Shown: piece after piece, positions 28,741-43,700 of the stretch
How the letters are laid out: each line of letters begins with the position of its first letter
How positions within the stretch are numbered: position 1 is the first letter of the stretch
Assembly: GCF_032854445.1 (NCBI RefSeq)
Contig: NC_088295.1
Location: 58,387,249 to 58,447,248, forward strand
Origin: Liolophura sinensis
Lineage: Eukaryota > Mollusca > Polyplacophora > Chitonida > Chitonidae
Length of the DNA: 60,000 nt
Direction: 5' to 3'
The notes under the pieces: generated by a model
Told to the model about the DNA's origin: nothing
Seen by the model: only the letters and a program-made list of their open reading frames with translations
The model's database searches: none
Position numbers and translations under genes: made by a program

Positions 28741-31700
28741 CTGTTGGAAAAAACAAAAAACAGAAAGAATGTGTAATGAAACTAAAATAACAAAGAGGAA
28801 AAGGGCAAGGAAAATCTGTCTTACTATCAGGCTGATATGGCTTTCTGAGAAACGGAGAGGCGTTAATCAATGATCAGTAATTCATTTATTAATTTAGGTC
28901 ATCGCATTACGTCTACCATCAGCACTTCGTCTACCAGCTCTTCCCTTCAAGGTGTAAAACAGTAACTTTGAATGGTCTAAAAACATACCCACCGTGTGTA
29001 AAACAGCTTTTTTGTAATTTTTAGGCAAATTTTATACATTGTATTTTCTAAGCGTATACTAGTACTCGTACATGTTTTCACCAAATTGGCGAATTTCCTT
29101 TTTTTCTTAAAAGTTTATTTATTTACTTTTTGGCGCAATATTGAAGAATACTTTTCTGATATGATGGAGGTCAGATATTTGGGTAGTACTTCGGATGAAA
29201 CATTTGACAGACACCTGACAAACACAGTCAAACCCAACAATTACAAAATGCTATAGGGGGCTAACCATACCTGTTTCCTCCAGGCGAATCGTGTAGGTCT
29301 CTTGCTTGCCAGCAGTCTGTGGTTTTATGTTAACATCAACCCTTACAGCTTTCCGGTGACTGGAGAAGACTGTGTTAAAGTCTTTGGATTTCCACAAGAC
29401 GTATGATGATACTGCAAAATAAGGTCGCTCAGTGCCATAGATCAGTATAGCATTTTTCCGAGAGTGAGTTACCGTTCTGTTACCGCTTGTCGCCTAGTCC
29501 ATTTCCGGCTAGCATTGCGTTGTCAGACTAACAATAGACCTCGCTCACAAATGGCTGTTGTAGAAAAAGCGTTGCCTTAAAATAGAGATTGCTTACGTAC
29601 AGAAATAAGATTGAGACTATTGCAAGGTTTAACGGCGCAAAACTGATGAAGATGTCGAATTAAACTTCAGGTAGTGATAACTGTTTCTGCTACACTGAAA
29701 AATTTGATCCGTTATTTTTAACAGAAAAGGTGTTGTTTGAGTGGTGCTAGAAAGTATTCTGTTATTGCAGTAGTTCTGGTAAGTACAACACACATATTCT
29801 GTTAATTCAACATAAAGATTGTATTAGACTAATAGGATATTTTGTTGAATAAGACAGAATATTATAATAAAAGAATACATCTTAGCATCACTCAGGCAGC
29901 AGACTTTCTGTTAAAATGAACGGATTCATCATGTTTTCCTCCATTCTTGAACGCTAGTACACAGAAATGTTCGAATATGTCTCTAACAAGGAAGAGCAGT
30001 AGAAATGTAGGGGAATATAACTCATTTCCCACGTCATACTGCAAAGGTGCATGACAGTAAAAGTTACACAAATAGCCCCATTGATGAATTAGACTCGGGT
30101 ATTCAATGTAACTCTTCCGCTCTACACCATGCCCACTGTGCACTCGCTATGTTTCATTTTGCTGCATGTTGTTGCGAACTTTAGACTATGCAAACAGCCC
30201 CACAAACCGACTTCCTATTATCACCATACATGGCTTCACGCAGAGTGTTCAGCAAAAAATCCGAAATTCCCGAATAAAATCCAGGAATGATTCCACAGGT
30301 CCTCAATCGTGAGAATATGTGTGTTTGGTCGATCATTATCAAAAATACCTATAAACGCCGAAATGTCATGTGGTGTGAAAACAGTGCGCAGGATAACTGT
30401 CATGTGGTTTTGTCATGATGTATAGGATAACTGTCATGTGGTGTTAGCATAATGTATAGGATAACTGTCATGTGGTGTTACCATAATGTAGAGGATAACT
30501 GGCATGAGGTGTTTTCATAGTGTACAGAATAACTGTCATGCGGTTTTCCATGATGTACAGGATAAATGTCATATGGTGCTGTCATGTTGTACGTGATAAC
30601 TGTCATGTGGTGTTACCAAGGTGTACAGGATCACAGTTATGTGGTGTTCCAATGGTGTAAAAGATAAATGTCATGTGGTGTTGCCATGGTGTACAAGATA
30701 ACTGTCATGTGGTGTTTCCATAATGTACAGAATAACTGTCATGCGGTTCCCCATAATGTACAGGATAACTGTCAACTGGTGTTTACATGTTGTACAGGAT
30801 AACTGACATGTGATGTTACGATGATGTATAGGATAGCTGTCATGTGGTGTTCAATTGTGTAAAGGATAACTGTCATGCAGTGTTGGCATGATACACAGAA
30901 TCACTGTTATGTGGTGTTGCCATGTTGTACGGGATAACAGTCCTGTGTTGTTGCCATGTTGTACGGGATAATTGCCATGTGGTGTTGTCATGTTGTAAAG
31001 CATAGCCGTCGTGTGATGTTACCATGATCTATAGGATAACTATCATGTGGTATTCCCATGTTGTACAGGATAACTGCCATGTGATTTTTACCATGGTTTA
31101 TAGGATAACTGTCATGTGGTTCTATCATGATGTACAGGATAACTCTCATGTGGTGTTACCATGAAGTACAGGATAGCTCTCATGTGGTGTAACCATTGTG
31201 TATAAGATAACTGTCATGTGGTGTTGCCATTCTGTAGAGGATAACTGCCATTAGAAGTTATCAAGGTGTACAGGATAACTGTCAAGGGTTTACCATGGTG
31301 TAGAGGATGACTGGCATGAGGTGTTTCCATAGTGTACAGGCCACTGACTTATGGAGTTACCATGGTGTACTGGACAACTCCCATGTGCCATGGTGTGGAG
31401 GATAACTGTCATGTGGTGTTTACAAAGTGAACAAGATAACTGTTTAGTGGTGTTATCATGGTGTATAGGAGAGCTAAAATGTGGTGTTACAATAGTGTAG
31501 AGGATAACTGTCATGTGGTGTTATCATAGTATACTTATTAACTGCTATGTGGTGTTGCTATGGTGTAGAGGATAGCTGTTACGTGGTGTTGCCATGGTGC
31601 ATGGGATAACAGTGGTGATGTGTGGTGAATAATAAGAATCATGGGGTTGATGATAGTCATTCATTCACCGACCATGTACACAAACCACGTCACAAGAGGT

Positions 31701-34700
31701 TTGGATTGAACCGATGTGTCTTTGACGTCACATACCTGTCCCCTGATCCAAATCTGCCCCTGTGGCCGTCCAGCTCAGCGTCACTTCCTCCGTGCCATCG
31801 TCCACACTCACCCGTAAGTCCGTCACCTTCCCAGGAGGAAAGGCATCAATGCCTGACAGGAAAAAATAAACATTACAATTACACGTTAAAGTTCATGAGA
31901 CATTAGGTTAAAATGATATTTGGTCATACAAATTCGTCAAAAGGTTATATTTTGATTTTACAGACGTAGCGTTATGCACTACTTTTTTGGTATTTGGTAT
32001 TTTCATAGCCCATTCACCTCTTGTAATTTGCATTTATTTAGGTGTGTTATTTATCCCCCTGAAGCAATTAGTTCTCTTCCGGCTCACAATTCATTACCTT
32101 CAATAAAATTGTGCAGTTTAAAGGACCCTGCTGACGCCACGCGCTGAAATTCCTCTATGTTTTGTCGGAACCCTGTATCTCGTTGGCCTCGTTTTCTCCC
32201 CGCAGCTCCGCTCCCACTTACCCCAACGATCTTGTTTTTCACAACAACGGACACTGGCGTGGCGGTTACTTTAACTTTTACGTCATATCGGCCATTGTCA
32301 GTGTATTTGGTGACATAGATGGCGTAAATACCATCATCATTCGCTAAGTCGGCACCTGCAATATATGGCGATGCGTACATGTAGTAGATCGTGCCTCACA
32401 CTTAAGATTATTGTATAGGCCTGGCTTTGTTCAGTTCTGTGTTTAAAGGAGAAAATCATTACAAATAAAGTAAGCGTGTAAGGAAAGACGATTAAAGCTG
32501 TGTCTGAAATAATGGGCATCAAGAATCATTTTGATATTGTATTTCGCCAATGACGTCACACAAATGTTCTACACCTTTACATTATAAAAAACTTAACTCA
32601 TGTTATGTGTATCTGCGAGAAAAAGCGAATCTTTCATCAAATACCCGTTTGATACAGAGAAAAGTGGCCTTGATGGCATACATAATCAATATGGTTCATA
32701 GCGTGGAGAAACTCACCAGCACCATTATCTCTTAATGTCAGCTGTAAAGAGGGCGCTGTTCCATTAGCATCATCCGGTCTTTCCAATATGGCCGTCACGT
32801 TAGCTTGCAGAACAGGGGCTAAACCTGCATTGAACAAATATACTTTTACACCTTGCGCATGCCTGCAACGCCTTCGTAATGTCATTTAATACCATGTGTG
32901 AAATAAGCAAATGTACTTTTGTATGGGCATTTCCTGAATGTGGTTTAAAAAGATTTGTAGAGCCCCGATATGACTGAAAAATTACTATAGGACATTATAC
33001 ATTTGTTTATTTAAATGAAATTATCACAGATCTAAGAGGAATTCAAACTTGATCAGATAATGCAGAACATAAAAAAAAACAAGTACCACTATTTAAAACC
33101 GCACATGGTAGCAGAATTTGCTTTGAACAAAAGTTTTCCTGAACATCGAGTTTTCCGGCAGTAGCAACGTGGAATGCATTATGCATTCTTTGTTCCTCCC
33201 CTATATTTATATATATCTAAATGTAGGGTAGCTGTACTTTTGACAAAGCGATGTATCATAGCCTTTTGTATTTGACTCATGCTTTTTAGACTCGCACCTT
33301 ACCTTGGGACACACTGACATATAGAATTTGACGCTCATCTGGGAACTGGACGATTTTCTTAGCCCATGTTGCCGTGGTTACGATAGGGTCACTCTGATCC
33401 GTCTTGCCTGATATCACAGTTATTGTCACAGACTGTTCTATCGAACTGGGGTTCTTGATGCTTAATTTCCACTGGCCTTTCTGGAAGAGATCATTGCAAA
33501 TTCTGATTGTTCTGTGGTCCTGTCTTTTTTCTTTTTTCCCATTGATATTATAATACAACATTTAAATCAATCGCTGAATCACCTTCTCTTTTAATTGCGT
33601 TAACTGTACAATTTCCTCGTTCCAAATTTCGAAATATCAAAATCTCTTTGCCTACAGTACGTTTAAGTCGTTATCACTTTTTTCACATCAAGCACTCATT
33701 TAGGAAAGAAAAGCGTTTACAACTATGTCTCAGTTGGCTAAATTGAAAATTAATGAAGCCATGAAACTTACTTCTGCGACTCCTGGAATTTTTATCCGGG
33801 TAAGGCTGAATACCGCATCGGTGATATATTCAGAATCATTGCGGGATATTCTACGGCCCGACGGCGTCGTCATCTCGATGATGATATCGTGCGAAGAATG
33901 ACCAATCAGAAACTCTGTATTTCTGCCAATGGTGGAGTCGATGATAACTTTGTCTTCGTAAGAGTGGTTTCCCTTGATCACAACCGATTGGCTGGATAAC
34001 TGTATTGGTCTCTGCTCAATCCCTGATGGAGTAAAATGCAAAACACTGTATTCAGCATTACTTACATGTGTTACCGTGCGTAATTTTTTCTGAAATTTTA
34101 AAGTACCGCAAAATATGATGTTTGATTATCATACTGATCAAACTGATCATGAAATACACATCATAAGTTTCTTTCTAGTCGTACATCTTTACAATGAGTT
34201 TGATTAAAATTCTGAAACCTTTTTTGATATAATTTATAATTATAAAGTATGATCACGCGGATGGAATGGCAAATGATAAACCTGAAAGAAATTCGCTTTC
34301 CTCAGCCTGATACATAATTAAATAGAATTTTGAACACAAACTGTTGACGTCAAGAATACATGCACGATTGTACGATAGACAGAACGGTCAGAACAACACC
34401 TAGTCTGCTGGGTCTTACAGTATATACTGTAGCAAAAGACATAATACTACCAATGTTTATTTTGATCTTTCTGCAACCCAAGAGGTTCACCGAGAGATAT
34501 ATTCCCCTTACTGTTACATTCTGTTCGTAGTTTCCACAGCGAAACTTTACCTAAAATTATAATCACGAACCTTTAAATGTATTTACTTTAACATTTGTTT
34601 CTCAACCTATCAATTTTGGGCATACATGGTTTCGTCAAAATTCAACAAAAACTTATCTTGCCTTGTTCGCCGAACGGGCGAGGCATATTTTTCTCTGTAT

Positions 34701-37700
34701 ATACCTACCGAGTTAGGATGGCGCGTGCTAGTCAACAGCAACGCTCAAAATACACCTATGTAGTCAGGGATGCACGTGTCTGGCAGATAGCAACGCTGGT
34801 TGAAAATGTACCAGTCAATAACTTGTCTTGCCTTCAATTTCAAGAGAGTTCTAATGATTCAGCAGCTAACAACAACAACATGTGGAAAAAATTGCTCATC
34901 CTTTTGAGACACTTAAATTGCACACCCTCTCAAACTGAATTAACAATGACTAACTAGCAGTTCACCTAAAGCAAGTATATTTCAACCAAGGTCCCCAGTC
35001 GGACTTCGTGCTCTTTTTTTCATCGTGTGTGACGTCGGTGTCGGTGTCGGTGTGCAGCCGGGCACACAGCGGCGAAGCGTCCGTGAAAACACACCATCGC
35101 TGATTGAAGTACTGGTAACACGCCTCAGCTCTTAATTATCAGGTCGAATACCCACGACACACGCTTTTGTAACTTATATCATTAATGGTGTTTGAAGAAG
35201 GCCTAGTGCATATAATCTTGATGTGCCTATAGCGTTCGTATTCGCAAGCGAGCAAGCCACAAGTAACCAAGAGTAATCTAGATACCTCATTGCTATGAAT
35301 ATGTCACCTGCTGAGCCCGTTACTGGTTACTGACCTGCTCCCCTTTGTCCTATGGAAACTAGAGCTTCATTTAAGGCGTTAGACCCTCTTTTGTCAGAAA
35401 AGAAATACGAAAAACCCTGTGTGGCTTCAACCAGCTCTTCAATCTGTTGGTCCGCGTCCTCCGTAACGGCAACCGTGTCAACAACAATGTGTTTGGAGAT
35501 AATCTGCAATCATTTAAAATAATGATGACTGTCCCGAACTTCGTTAATTTAACTCTTAACCCAAGCTTGTTATCAAAGAGAGGTACTGCATAGGGCACTT
35601 GCGACCTGGAACTCTGTCGTAATCAAAGGTAAAAACGGTCCCACTGTGCCATGTGACTAGTTAAAAATGTAAGGCAACCTGTGTTGAAATTAATTTACCG
35701 ATCACCTGTTTCACCCTTTTCAACAAATGACACTTTTTTCCTTTTTTCAAGGTCACAAAAATTTAGCGTCTTAATTTTCTCCATGATTTGTCTTGTCTAA
35801 ATTACCTTTTATGGAATATTTTCAAACCCCCGTATTATAGTAAATGTAATAAAGAATAGTTGCCTAACAATTTTCACAGGTCACACGATACAGCTAGACT
35901 TTACGTGCTCGTACCGCTATCGATAATAGGGTTCGAACTCAAAAGTTCCCTACTGACGAAGCTTCCCGACTGACTGGCAGTGGTGATAATGCCACAAAAT
36001 CACATATATAACTTGCCTGTGTGCGATTGGTAAATGAGCAGCATCAAAAGTTACGCTTAGCTTGAGACTTTAATAGAAGTAGGGGCATCCGTGGGCGAAG
36101 GGGGTTGGCACGCCAGCGCCGCACAATGACCCAGGAGCCTCTCACCAATATAAGCGTCATGTCCAACATTCATATACCATTCGTAGTCCGTAAAATGCTT
36201 TCCAAGTCGATAATGGCAAGATCCATTTCCAAAACAAGGTTTAACGCTAACTCCTAAAGACAAAGGTATGTGAGAAATTATACAAATAAGAAATAAAGCC
36301 GGTAACACACAAGGGAGGAGCGGTCATCAGTTTTCAATGATGCCGGGCAGACAATGGATATTCAAGGCATGAATTCCATATCAAAGTTCAAATCCGTAGT
36401 CTGTGAATGAGTTCCAGGTCAAATAACAATTAAACAAGTATGTCAGTCGCGCTTTAATCGCAACTGTTCATAAAGGCATCATGCTGATGTAATGAACATG
36501 GCTACCTTTACGGCCGCTAGCCCCAGGTTAAGCGGTATTAGATACAGTTTGAATCTAATATCTAATCTAATTAAGTCCATCCCATGCTGGCTTCCTCTCG
36601 TGTCGTGCGAGCAAAGTCTGGCCACCGTTGTATAAGTAAAATATTCCTGAGTGCAGCGTACAAAATTTAGTTAATAAAATATGGCATTGCGCTGAATTTT
36701 TTTATGTATCAGATTAGTGTTTTACACCGTACTCAAGAATATTTCACTCATTGTGCTGAAATAAAAGGGAAAAAAACTAAACCTGATCTTTGACGTCAGT
36801 CAGGTATGGAGCCGTATTTTCCTTGCCATCCGTCACTAACAGTATAACGCCCCCTGCCGGGTCCTCTCCTCCACTTGACAACACCTCTATGCCCTTTTGC
36901 AGCCCTAAAACGAGAGTAGTGTTGTGATAAACAGGGAACAAACATCGACGTAAGTGTGATTTCTCCTGCGCTTAAACTTCCTTAAAACATTTGACCAACT
37001 GATCGACCGCCAGACTGATCAACCGACAGAATGATCAACAGACAAGCTGATCGACAGACAGACTGATCGACAGACAGACTGATCGACCATCAGACAGACT
37101 GACTTTTCAACAGAGAGACTAATTGACAGACAGCCTGACCGACAGACAGACCAATCGACAAAAAGACTGATCGATCGTTAGACTAATCGACCGTCAGACT
37201 GATCGACAGACAGACCGATCAACCGTCAGACAGACAGACAGGCTTATCGATCGACCGCCAGACTGATCTAGCCTCAGACTGTTCGACAGACATGCTGATC
37301 GACTGTCAAACTGATCGACAGACAGACTAATCGACAGACAAACTGATCGACTGTCAGACTAACTGACCGTCGAACAGACAGACTAATCGATCGTCAGACT
37401 GGTGGACAGACAGGCTGATCGACCGTCAGACTGATCGACCTTCAAACAGACAGACTGATCAACCGTCAGGCTGGTAGGCAGAAAGACTGATCGACAAACA
37501 GACTGATCAACGGACCGTCAAACAGGTCGACAGACAGACTGATCAACTATCAGGTTGATCGACCGTCAGACAGACAGACTGATCGACCGTCAGACTGTTT
37601 AACAGACAGACTGATCGACAGACCGACTGATCGCTTGTCAGGCTGGTCGACCGTCAGACTGTTCGACAGACAGACTGATGGACGGAGAGGCTGATAGGGA

Positions 37701-40700
37701 GACAGACAGACAGACTGATCGATTGTCAGACCGGTCGACAGACAGACTGATCGACAGACACACTGATCGACAGACACACTGATCGACCTTTAGGCAGACA
37801 GACTGATTAACCGTCAGACTGGTCGACAGAAACTGATCGACAGACAGGCTGATCACTAGACAGGCGGATTGATAGACGGGTTGACTGACGAATTGACCGT
37901 CAGACAGGTTGAGCGTCAGACTGATTGACCGCCATACAGATAGGCTGACCGACTGACAGACTAATCGACAGACAGACTGATCAACAGACAGGCTGATCGA
38001 CAGACTGACAGATCGATAGGCAGACTGTTCAACAGAAAGACTGGTCGATTGACAAACTGGTGGACAGTCGGACAGAGAGGCTGATCGACCGACAGACAGA
38101 CAGAGTAATCGATCATCAAGCTGGTCGACAAACAGACTGATCGACAGTCAGACTGATGACCAACAGACAGATCGACCGTCAGACTGGTCAACAGACAGAT
38201 TGATCGACCTTCAGACAGACCGACTAACCGACCGTGAGGCTAATCGAAGGACAGACAGACTTATTCGTCGTCAGATTGATCAACATATAGATTGATTGAC
38301 AGACAGACAAATCATCAGGCTGTTGGACCGTTGGATTGTTCGACAGACTAATCCACCGTCACACGTATCGATCACCAGACGGACAGACTTATCGATCGTC
38401 AGACTGATCAACAGAGAGACTGATCGACCCTCAGGCTGATCGACTGTCAGATTCACCGATTGTCGGATCAGGCTGATCGATCATCAAACTGGTTGACAGA
38501 TAGACGGATCGACCGTCAGACTACTTGACCGTCAAACAGACAGACTGATCGATCGTCAAGCTAGTCGACAGAAACACTGAGTGATCGGTCCTCAGACTGA
38601 TAGACAGACAGACCGATCGACCGTTAGACTGATCAATCACCATATTAATCGACAGGTAGATTGATCGACCCTCAGTCAGAAAGAATAATCAACCGTCAGA
38701 CGGTTGGACAGCCAGGCTGACCAACGGACATACTGGTCAGGGGACAGACTAATCCACAGACAGACTGATCAACGGACAGACTGATCGACGGACAAACTGA
38801 TCGACCTTCAGACAGATTAATCTAGGCAGACTGATTGACACAGAGACTTATCGACAGATAGATTGATTCACCGACGGTCTGATCGACAGACGGACAGCTG
38901 TTTTATCTCAGTCAATATAATCTCCACCAGCTTATTCGCTAAAAACGCATTGTACTAGTTTACACAAATACAAGCAATTAAATCAGATGATAGAATCAAA
39001 TCTGCATGCTGAGCAGCACAAAGTTTGGTGGTTTTCGAATTTGATTGTACTCTACAGGTACTGTTACCTCCGCAAACGGAAGTTCTGTTTTTGCGTTGTT
39101 TATTTGTCTGTCTGTCTGCCTTTCCTTCTGTTCGCCAAAATGATGGACAGACATTAATACGAATTTGTGCAACGATTGGCCTTGCACTACTGAGGAGTTC
39201 GGTACATTTCGATAGTGGACAGAAATTTGCTATTAATGGCTAGAACAGAAATACATGGTACTGTCTCTTTGTACTTATAAACACAATTCCTCTTACAAGC
39301 AGACTTGTCTGGATCCTTACCAGCTCCTATACTTGTCCCCCCGCGCGCTTCCTTTGGGATCACATTCAGGAGCTGTTGACGTGTAGAGTTTTTCACCTCT
39401 GTTAGATACGACTTGATGCTAGCACTTGTGCTAAACCATACCATTCCAATCATATCTCCATCTACAGCCACGTTCTGGATATATATCGTCACAGCCTGTT
39501 CAGGGTAGTACAATGAAATGACTAGATGGAATAATTAGGGTTTGTCATAATTGAATATATTCATTTGTCTATATGATTGCTTGTTAAATCCCATTTCTGA
39601 ATATATCCCTGAAAAGATCTGTCATACTGTGGCCATATGCAAGTACATACAAGTATCCACGAAATGACACATTTTGGCTTAACCCATCTTGCCAGGTTTA
39701 ACTATCGACCTTTACTGGTCAACGTCGTCAAAGTAACGAGAAATGAATATGAGTATGTAGTCGTTTCGGCCAAGGCTTGGCAGTTAAATCGCGTCAGCCC
39801 GCTTGTGTGATACAGCGGGGGATCAACTGCCTTGAAAGTGAAATCCTCAAAGAAAGAAACGAGAAGATAAACCGCACACCTGTCTCAGCTTCTGCAGCTT
39901 GTTTCCTACCATACTACCAGAGATATCCAGAACAATCACTGTCCGTTTGCTCCGGTACTTGACGAATCGAAACGTAGGCACCGTGCTCGGAACATCACGC
40001 GGCAGATTTGCGCCCCCTGCGAAATCTTGATGGCTCCTTAGAATCTGTTAGGTCACAAAAAATCACATACATAAAAACATTAGGAAACAAAACAAAAATT
40101 TAAATAACTGTAAAATCTCCAAGATATACTTCTTTTCAACGCAGCCTTTTTTATGATTATATAATAAGAGAAATAAAACATCAAATACAGAAATAATAAG
40201 TAGTAAAGTAATTATATAACGATAAATAATTTATTTATTTATTTGATTGGTGTTTTACGCCGTACTCAAGAATATTTCAATTATACGACGGCGGCCAGCA
40301 TTATAGTGGGAGGAAACCGGGCAGAGCCCGGGGGAAACCCACGACCATCCGCAGGTTGCTAGCGGACCTTCCCACTTACGGCCGGAGAGGAAGCCAGCAT
40401 GAGCTGGACTTTACTCACATCGACCGCATTGGTGAGAGACTCCTGGGTCATTACGCTGCGCTAGCGCGCTAACCAACTGAGCCACGGAGGCCCCACGATA
40501 AATAATAAGTAGTAAAGTAATTATATACATGAAGTTAATAAGATAAAAAAATGACCCTTGGAAAGCTCATACCTCCCAAACGCTCTTTCCGTCACAGTTC
40601 CGGTTTTGTGCATTGGGTGCCTGGCGATTGTGTAAAGTGTTCGGGGAGTTTGTGTCGTTGTCACAAAACCAGACCACGTGATCCAGCTTGTGGCTGTACA

Positions 40701-43700
40701 TCAGCGAGCCGTACTTCCCAGAGGCTTCTTGGTCGTCCTTGAACTGACAGGATGCCGTGGGCAAACCATTCTCAAAGTCACAGTCCCCGTTTCCTTTCAC
40801 ATAATCAATAAGCTGCCCTGTTAATCAAACAAACACATTAACTGTAAACTGGTTGAGTAATTGGTTAACTTTTTTTGATACTTTGGTATGAAGAGATCCA
40901 AATGCTTCGAGTCATTTAATCTTCATAGAAACGTACAAACATTTCATGGAGATGCAAGATTACTCCAAAAGTTTAACACAACAAAAAACAATGTCTTTAG
41001 CAATTAAAAAGTCGTATAATGTTTTATTAAATTTTCATTTTACTTGTGGTATTTAGAAACATTATATAAGCATTTCTGTACACATGAATAACTGATGTTT
41101 GTTTGATATTAGCCTACCTCTCAAAGCCTTAGAACACCTTGTGGCTTCTATTTCTGCATTTTCAGCAGCATAAAATGCATGGTCATCCGGGTACTCGCCA
41201 AACACCCCGTACCGTAAATGAGCCCATTCGTGTGCAATAACCTGTTGTAACATAATAAAAAGATAACAGCAGTAACTATAACAACGTAATTTTGTTTTCC
41301 GCAGTGCTTGCACTGTAGCCACAAAACAGAGGGTACTGCGCCTAAGCTTGCTGAGAGGAATTACTTTTATAACAGCACTATTTAACGGAAAACCCGAAAA
41401 GTGCCAAGGGGCCGTAGTTTTCCAGTTATGTGTCACTTTATGTCAACCATCAAACTATCGTGCCTGCTCTGAAACATTGCGTTCGGTCTGTCAATAGGGA
41501 AGAATCGTTTAAAAATATATTACCACATCCGAGTACAGACCTGGATAACCGACAAAATGTAAAACATTTATGACTGTTAAGCTATGCATAAACTTTCATT
41601 CAAGCATGGGCATGCTTTTTCCGCTAATTTTTCTGATAGACAGCCAGACACACAGGCAGACACATTAGGGGCATGGGATAAGAAATCAACACTACAAGCG
41701 ACGGGGATACATTTAGTGTTATCATAACTGTATAAATAGAGAAATGTATACTACGCTGTGTTCGTGTGATCATTTACACATACGTATTCCAGTGCATATT
41801 GATTGGAACAGAATCAGAGAAACATCAGATTTCCAGGCGTGCCCTGTGCGTTTGCAAGTCAAAGGTTGTAACTTTTCACTGAGCAACACTCGAAAAATAA
41901 TTCTGTTATTGTAACAGAGAGTCTGCTGTCTGAGTGATGCGTCTTTCAATTATAAAATTGATAGGTTAATGTAAATATTACGTGAGTGAAGTTAGACGGC
42001 GATTCGCAGTTAGCGATTAGCTATTCAACAGGGATAAGTCATTATTTCTACAAATTATATATTAGGCTATATATCCATTAATACCCCACTTACAGACATC
42101 ATACTCGGTACATTGATGACACTGATGCGTGCTATCACGTGATTTATATAATTTCCGATTCTGACACCAAGGGCGATTTAGTGAATGGCAGTCTGAGCAG
42201 CAGTCTGGCCCGTATCTCCATTAATGCTGCACCTACAGACATCACGCTTGGTACATTAAGGTAACTTAATACGGGCTATCAGGTGATGTCAATAATTTCC
42301 GATTCTGACACCAGGGGGCGCTTTTGTGAATAGCAGTCTGAATAGCAGTCTGGCCCATATCTCAGACATCATACTTGGTACAGTAATGTCACATAATACG
42401 GGCTATCACGTGATGCCAGTAATTCCTGCTTCTAACAGGGGGACCCTGGGGCGCTTCTGTGAATAGCGGTATAAATATCAGTCTGGCCCAAATTCCATTA
42501 ATACTGCACCTACAGACATCTTACTTGGTAACATTTTTGTTTATAAAAATTGATAAAGTGGTGGTTTGTCCCTTTTGAATTGGTTGAGAATCTCAAACCA
42601 GTGAACAATTTTGTTAAAACAATTTAACAATTTAGTGTGATTTCAGATGGTATCAGACTTTAAAACGTTTGACACCGTTTTGTAGGGATGGAAAAGAGAT
42701 GTTTATGTATTAAGGAGATCTGCACGTTTATTGGTCAAGGTGACAACTTCGGTTAAGAGGTAAATGAAAACGTGTGTAAGCAATTCAGCGTGATGTTATC
42801 TCACGACATACTGGTAAAGGCGTTGAAACCATTTAAAGCTCAGTAAATGGTTGGATTCAAACCTCAGTTTGACGTCATCTGACGTCGGTACAAAGACCAT
42901 TGATAGCATTTTGAACCACTCTTAAAGTGGGTTGTAAGCACCAAATAAAATCTATGTGTATCTATAATATTATTTTCATATGCAATTTTTTATTTTATTT
43001 TTTTTGGTAGGAAATAAATGATTTGTAAGGCTTGTGAAGTGATGTTTGCGTATGAAGTCCGAGATATGTATGTCTATTTCTCAAGGCACCAATGCCGGTT
43101 TACAGCTCAGTTAACCGTTGGGCTACTAGTAACTGCTGATATTGACGCCACCTGCTGTCAGATGTCAAGATTCTTGGCGCCAATTTTAAACATTTCGAAA
43201 GTTATGTTTAATTATCAAATACGAACAATGTGTATCTGTAACACTTTAAGTGAGAGATTTCTATTTTCCATAGGGAAATTATGACTAAAATTTTGAGCTG
43301 GTTAAGTCTTTAAAACCAGTAAATAGCCCTGTTAACAGTCTAGTTAAAACGCAAGTCTGGCTTTAGCAGACATCGACCTCAAAGCATTTCACGCACTTTT
43401 GTATGGCTTGCAAACTGGAGTTTTAATATCAAGTATGTCTATTGGTAACATTTTTGTTTATATAAATTTGTGTTTTCCAGACAAAGTATTAAAGAGAATT
43501 GAATTAAAGAGATCTCGACGTTTTTTGGTCAAGGTGATAACTCCTGTCATTTTTTTTTTTCACGCCATTTTGTATTGGTTAAGGCATAAACACCGGTTAA
43601 AAGATCCATTAACAGTTCTGTAAACACTTCAGAGGGACATCATCCTAAACCTTGTTTGTGAAGGGGTTAAAGCTAGTTGACAGTAGAGCTTAGAGTTCAT

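Larger units (their letters stand above)
35504..36782 (-). other. Intron 7 of CLCA-A
   Basis: 1.28 kb with three SINE fragments (36077-36170, 36515-36680, 36705-36750) and no coding sequence recognised. Confidence 0.6.

Noticed and set aside
30365-31618. Regular direct repeats that could suggest a CRISPR array
   Set aside because: Units are adjacent and imperfect with no unique spacers, and the genome is animal.
34595-34957. 120-codon plus-strand frame
   Set aside because: Intronic, starts in a GC-rich hairpin-like repeat, no recognisable domain.
37550-38191. Several minus-strand frames rich in SVCLS
   Set aside because: Translation of the GACAGAC satellite; no start context and no domain.
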